This document shows positions 61,461 through 64,000 of a stretch of DNA of 64,000 bases, piece after piece. This DNA comes from Hallella multisaccharivorax DSM 17128. GTDB lineage: Bacteria; Bacteroidota; Bacteroidia; Bacteroidales; Bacteroidaceae. The position numbers and the translations under genes were made by a program. The stretch's first letter is position 1; every line of letters starts with the position of its first letter. Below the pieces are notes generated by a model that did not search any database, was not told the origin of the DNA, and saw only the letters and a program-made list of their open reading frames with translations. The DNA lies in assembly GCF_000218235.1 (NCBI RefSeq), contig NZ_GL945017.1, forward strand, positions 870,040 to 934,039, given 5' to 3'.

Positions 61461-63416
61461 ATGGATAAAAGACTTTTAACTCGCATTATTGTTGCAGCTG
61501 TGCTGCTCTTTGTTGCATGGATGATGACGAAAACGTTTATGATGCCTGTCTGGGCACAGCTCCTTGTGTATCTCATACCCTACCTGCTCATCTCTTATGA
61601 TGTGATGGGCGAGGCAGTGGAGGAAGGTATTAAAGAGCGAAACCCGTTCAACGAGGACTTCCTGATGTGTGTGGCCACCGTCGGAGCGCTGCTCATCGGC
61701 TTCCTGCCCAGTGCCGAGCCGCAGTTTCCCGAGGCGGTGTTTGTGATGCTTTTCTTCCAGGTGGGCGAGCTCTTCGAAGATTATGCTGAGGACAAGAGCA
61801 AACATTCCATCAAGGCCCTGATGGACATCCGCCCTGACACAGCCAACGTGGAGCGTGAGGGGATGGTCAGTATTGTCGATCCTAAGGATGTGAAAGTCGG
61901 TGAGACGGTCGTTGTCCGTCCTGGTGAGAAAGTGCCTATGGATGGAAAAATCATTGAGGGCTCGTCGAGCCTTAATACCGTGGCGCTGACGGGTGAGAGC
62001 GTGCCGCGGAGCGTCAGTGTCGGTGACGATGCGTTGAGCGGATGCGTCAACGTCTCCGGACTGTTGAAGATTCGGGTGACGAAGAGCTTTGGCGATTCCA
62101 CGGCATCAAAGATCATCCGACTTGTGGAGGAGTCGTCGGAAAACAAGTCGAAGAGTGAGACGTTCATCCGTCGCTTCTCACGTGTCTACACGCCTATAGT
62201 GGTCTTCCTTGCTCTTGCCGTGGCCTTTCTGCCGCCTTTCTTCTACGACAGTTATGTACAGGGGCTGGTCACCTGGGGCTATCGTGCCCTGAGCTTCTTG
62301 GTGGTGAGCTGTCCTTGTGCGCTCGTTATCTCCGTACCCCTTAGCTTCTTTGGTGGCATTGGTGGGGCTTCCCGTCAGGGTATCCTCATCAAAGGCGGTA
62401 ACTACATGGACGCTCTTGCCAAGCTATCCACAGTGGTGTTTGATAAGACGGGCACGCTGACCAAGGGTGTTTTTGCCGTCACCGCCATTCATCCCGAGAC
62501 GCTTGACGCCCACGACCTGCTTCATCTTGCCGCTCATGCTGAGAGTTACAGCACGCATCCCATTGCCTCGGCTCTGCGTGCGGCCTTTGACGGCGCTACC
62601 TTCAAGGACTTGACACTTAACAATGACGGTACGCCTCGTGGCGGTGACCTCCTTGCCGACGGTTGTCGTCTTGAGGATGTGCAGGAGATTGCCGGCCAGG
62701 GCATCCGTGCTTCGGTCAACGGTCACGCTGTCAGTGTGGGCAATGACAGGCTCATGGAAGCGGTGGGCGCGAAGGTAGCGGAATGCAGGAAATGCAAGGA
62801 CATCGTAGGTACAACCATCCATGTGGCGGTCGATGGAGTGTATGCAGGGCACATCATCATCGCCGATAGGGTGAAAGACGACAGTCGCGAGGCCATTGCC
62901 GGATTGAAGCGGCTTGGCGTGAGGCGTACGGTGATGCTCACGGGTGACCACGAGGCCGTGGCCAGGTCGGTGGCTGGACACCTCAAGTTGGACGAATACC
63001 ATGCTGAGCTCATGCCGCAGGATAAGGTGACCGAGGTGGAGAGGCTGCTCAATGAGCGAACGGAGGGCACGACTCTCGCCTTTGTGGGCGACGGCATCAA
63101 CGACGCTCCCGTGCTGGCTCGCGCTGATGTAGGTATTGCCATGGGTGCGCTCGGATCCGACGCGGCCATCGAGGCCGCCGATGTCGTACTCATGGACGAC
63201 AAGCCTTCTAAGATCGCCACGGCTATCCGTATCGCCCGTCGCACCATCGCCAATGCCCGTCAAAACTCCACGTTTGCCATTGCCGTGAAGGTGCTCATCC
63301 TCGTCCTCGTGGCTACAGGACTGTTAGGCAGCCTGGCCATGCCGGTGGCTGTCTTCGGCGATGTGGGCGTGATGGTACTCTGCGTGCTCAATGCCATGCG
63401 CATGCTGCGTGCATGA
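61461..63416 (+). CDS. zntA: P1B-type heavy-metal (Zn/Cd/Pb) exporting ATPase
   Basis: Inner-membrane pump of 651 residues. There is no N-terminal heavy-metal-associated domain; membrane helices begin at once. Actuator TGES (177-180), the metal-site CPC in VVSCPCALVISVP (284-286), phosphorylation motif DKTGTLTKG (D328), nucleotide-binding HP motif in YSTHPIASALR and GDGINDAPVLARADVGIAMG are all intact. The CPC helix followed by SVPLSFFGGIGGASRQGILIKG is typical of the zinc/cadmium/lead subgroup rather than copper. It stands alone and is divergent from glpA. The metal is inferred from subgroup features. Confidence 0.94.
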   Translation: MDKRLLTRIIVAAVLLFVAWMMTKTFMMPVWAQLLVYLIPYLLISYDVMGEAVEEGIKERNPFNEDFLMCVATVGALLIGFLPSAEPQFPEAVFVMLFFQVGELFEDYAEDKSKHSIKALMDIRPDTANVEREGMVSIVDPKDVKVGETVVVRPGEKVPMDGKIIEGSSSLNTVALTGESVPRSVSVGDDALSGCVNVSGLLKIRVTKSFGDSTASKIIRLVEESSENKSKSETFIRRFSRVYTPIVVFLALAVAFLPPFFYDSYVQGLVTWGYRALSFLVVSCPCALVISVPLSFFGGIGGASRQGILIKGGNYMDALAKLSTVVFDKTGTLTKGVFAVTAIHPETLDAHDLLHLAAHAESYSTHPIASALRAAFDGATFKDLTLNNDGTPRGGDLLADGCRLEDVQEIAGQGIRASVNGHAVSVGNDRLMEAVGAKVAECRKCKDIVGTTIHVAVDGVYAGHIIIADRVKDDSREAIAGLKRLGVRRTVMLTGDHEAVARSVAGHLKLDEYHAELMPQDKVTEVERLLNERTEGTTLAFVGDGINDAPVLARADVGIAMGALGSDAAIEAADVVLMDDKPSKIATAIRIARRTIANARQNSTFAIAVKVLILVLVATGLLGSLAMPVAVFGDVGVMVLCVLNAMRMLRA

Positions 63417-63480
63417 GGCGCGTGGCGTTAAACTTTATTATAAGATGATTATTATAAGATAATAATTGGAAGATAATAAT

Positions 63481-63488
63481 TATCTTTG
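63481..63488 (+). promoter_or_regulatory. -7 element for the cytidylyltransferase gene
   Basis: TATCTTTG fits TAnnTTTG; no TTTG is found at the usual distance in the AT-rich stretch before it, which contains two direct copies of AGATAATAATT. Initiation here would put the 22-bp repeat copy in the leader. Confidence 0.5.
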
Positions 63489-63528
63489 CCAAATAAGCTG
63501 TGGCATTGCATTTATGCTTCGGCGTAGA

Positions 63529-63550
63529 CGCATTGCCTTTACGGTGTAAT
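63529..63550 (+). repeat. Isolated copy of the 22-bp repeat
   Basis: CGCATTGCCTTTACGGTGTA plus AT is identical over 20 bases to units 2 and 4 of the array at 10792-10923. It lies 34 bases in front of the cytidylyltransferase start. A diverged copy (GCATTGCATTTATGCTTCGG) seems to precede it at about 63503. Confidence 0.9.
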
Positions 63551-63583
63551 GGGAAAAGGAATAAAACAAACGAAAACACTTAC

Positions 63584-64000
63584 ATGAACATTGCATTGAT
63601 CATAGCCGGAGGTTCTGGCAACCGGATGGGGCAGGACATCCCCAAACAGTTTATGCACGTGGACAACTGTCCGATCATTATTCACACGATGAAGGCTTTT
63701 CAGTCTCATCCTGATATCCAGGCCATTGCGGTGGTGTGTCTTGCTGGTTGGGAGACGGTGCTGCAGTCGTACTCCAACCAATTCAACATCACGAAGTTGA
63801 AATGGATCTTTTCGGGTGGCTGCAACGGGCAGGACTCGATTCACAATGGTATCTACGGGCTTCGCGAGGCAGGTTGTCAGGATGGCGACTTGGTGTTGGT
63901 GCACGATGCCGTGCGCCCGCTGCTCTCGCAGGAGATCATATCCAACAACATCGCCACGTGTCAGCAATACGGATACGCCATCACCGGCATCAAGTGCCGT
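63584..64000 (+). CDS. IspD/TarI-family cytidylyltransferase, 5' part
   Basis: The first 139 residues of a nucleotidyltransferase that activates a sugar-alcohol phosphate with CTP; the 3' end is outside the window. The N-terminal CTP-binding motif is ALIIAGGSGNRMGQDIPKQF (4-23), followed by PIIIHTMKAFQSHPDI. LVHDAVRPLLSQEII is the conserved aspartate/arginine region of the family. IspD makes CDP-methylerythritol for isoprenoids. The closely related TarI branch makes CDP-ribitol; the PKQFMHV and GGCNGQDSIHNGI wording leaves both open, and the rest of the gene would be needed to choose. Confidence 0.85.
   Translation, partial: MNIALIIAGGSGNRMGQDIPKQFMHVDNCPIIIHTMKAFQSHPDIQAIAVVCLAGWETVLQSYSNQFNITKLKWIFSGGCNGQDSIHNGIYGLREAGCQDGDLVLVHDAVRPLLSQEIISNNIATCQQYGYAITGIKCR

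Noticed and set aside
1..64000. tRNA, rRNA and prophage genes
   Set aside because: Looked for conserved tRNA ends, ribosomal RNA blocks and phage structural or integrase genes by eye; none was found. Small structured RNAs could be missed without a covariance search.

Overview
The window reads as a chromosomal segment of a Bacteroidales bacterium, most likely Prevotellaceae. Evidence: two SusC/SusD pairs, an ECF sigma/FecR pair, an arginine cluster with an N-succinylornithine-type carbamoyltransferase, and repeated promoters of the Bacteroidetes form TTTG-N19-20-TAnnTTTG. No rRNA, tRNA or CRISPR array was seen. Both ends cut genes: a DASS anion transporter on the left and an IspD/TarI-type cytidylyltransferase on the right.

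Layout. 1-2.3 kb: tail of the transporter, then a complete-looking group II (IIC-like) intron with its reverse transcriptase, inserted just behind the ackA terminator. 2.3-6.5 kb (minus): folP-cdaA, a terminator, then pta-ackA for acetate and ATP formation. 6.6-12.9 kb (plus): a cell-envelope block with a sulfatase-fold phosphoethanolamine-transferase-like enzyme, two acyltransferase-3 proteins, a 22-bp tandem repeat array abutting a promoter, then overlapping UbiA, HAD and GtrA genes. 13.0-16.8 kb: an exported M16 zinc protease and a Bax-inhibitor-1 protein. 17.0-23.5 kb: argR-GNAT-argG-argC-argD-proC-proB, with proA-argF' resuming at 31.7-34.0 kb. The two halves are separated by an 8-kb block on the opposite strand: ECF sigma, FecR anti-sigma, SusC with STN domain, SusD and a TlpA-type thioredoxin protein.

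34.0-36.7 kb (minus): DeoR-type regulator, acyltransferase and a lipoprotein. 36.7-41.6 kb is a plastic region: an AbiEi/AbiEii-type toxin-antitoxin pair between two ~145-bp direct repeats, an internally deleted C5 DNA methyltransferase, a CocE-type secreted hydrolase and a frameshifted remnant. 41.7-47.2 kb: crcB and an orphan SusCD pair. 47.3-50.1 kb: decayed IS1182-type transposase and other debris, with a glycerophosphodiesterase gene among it.

48.6-61.2 kb (minus) is the most coherent functional unit. glpA-glpB-glpC-glpK-glpF run straight into three exported phosphatases of unrelated folds (HAD, histidine phosphatase, PAP2), an OprP-like porin and a glycerophosphodiesterase. Together they could take organic phosphate esters through the outer membrane, split them to glycerol, glycerol-3-phosphate and phosphate in the periplasm, and oxidise the glycerol anaerobically. 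After it come a Zn/Cd-type P1B ATPase behind a 17-bp inverted repeat, and the start of the cytidylyltransferase, whose leader holds a copy of the 22-bp repeat seen 53 kb away.
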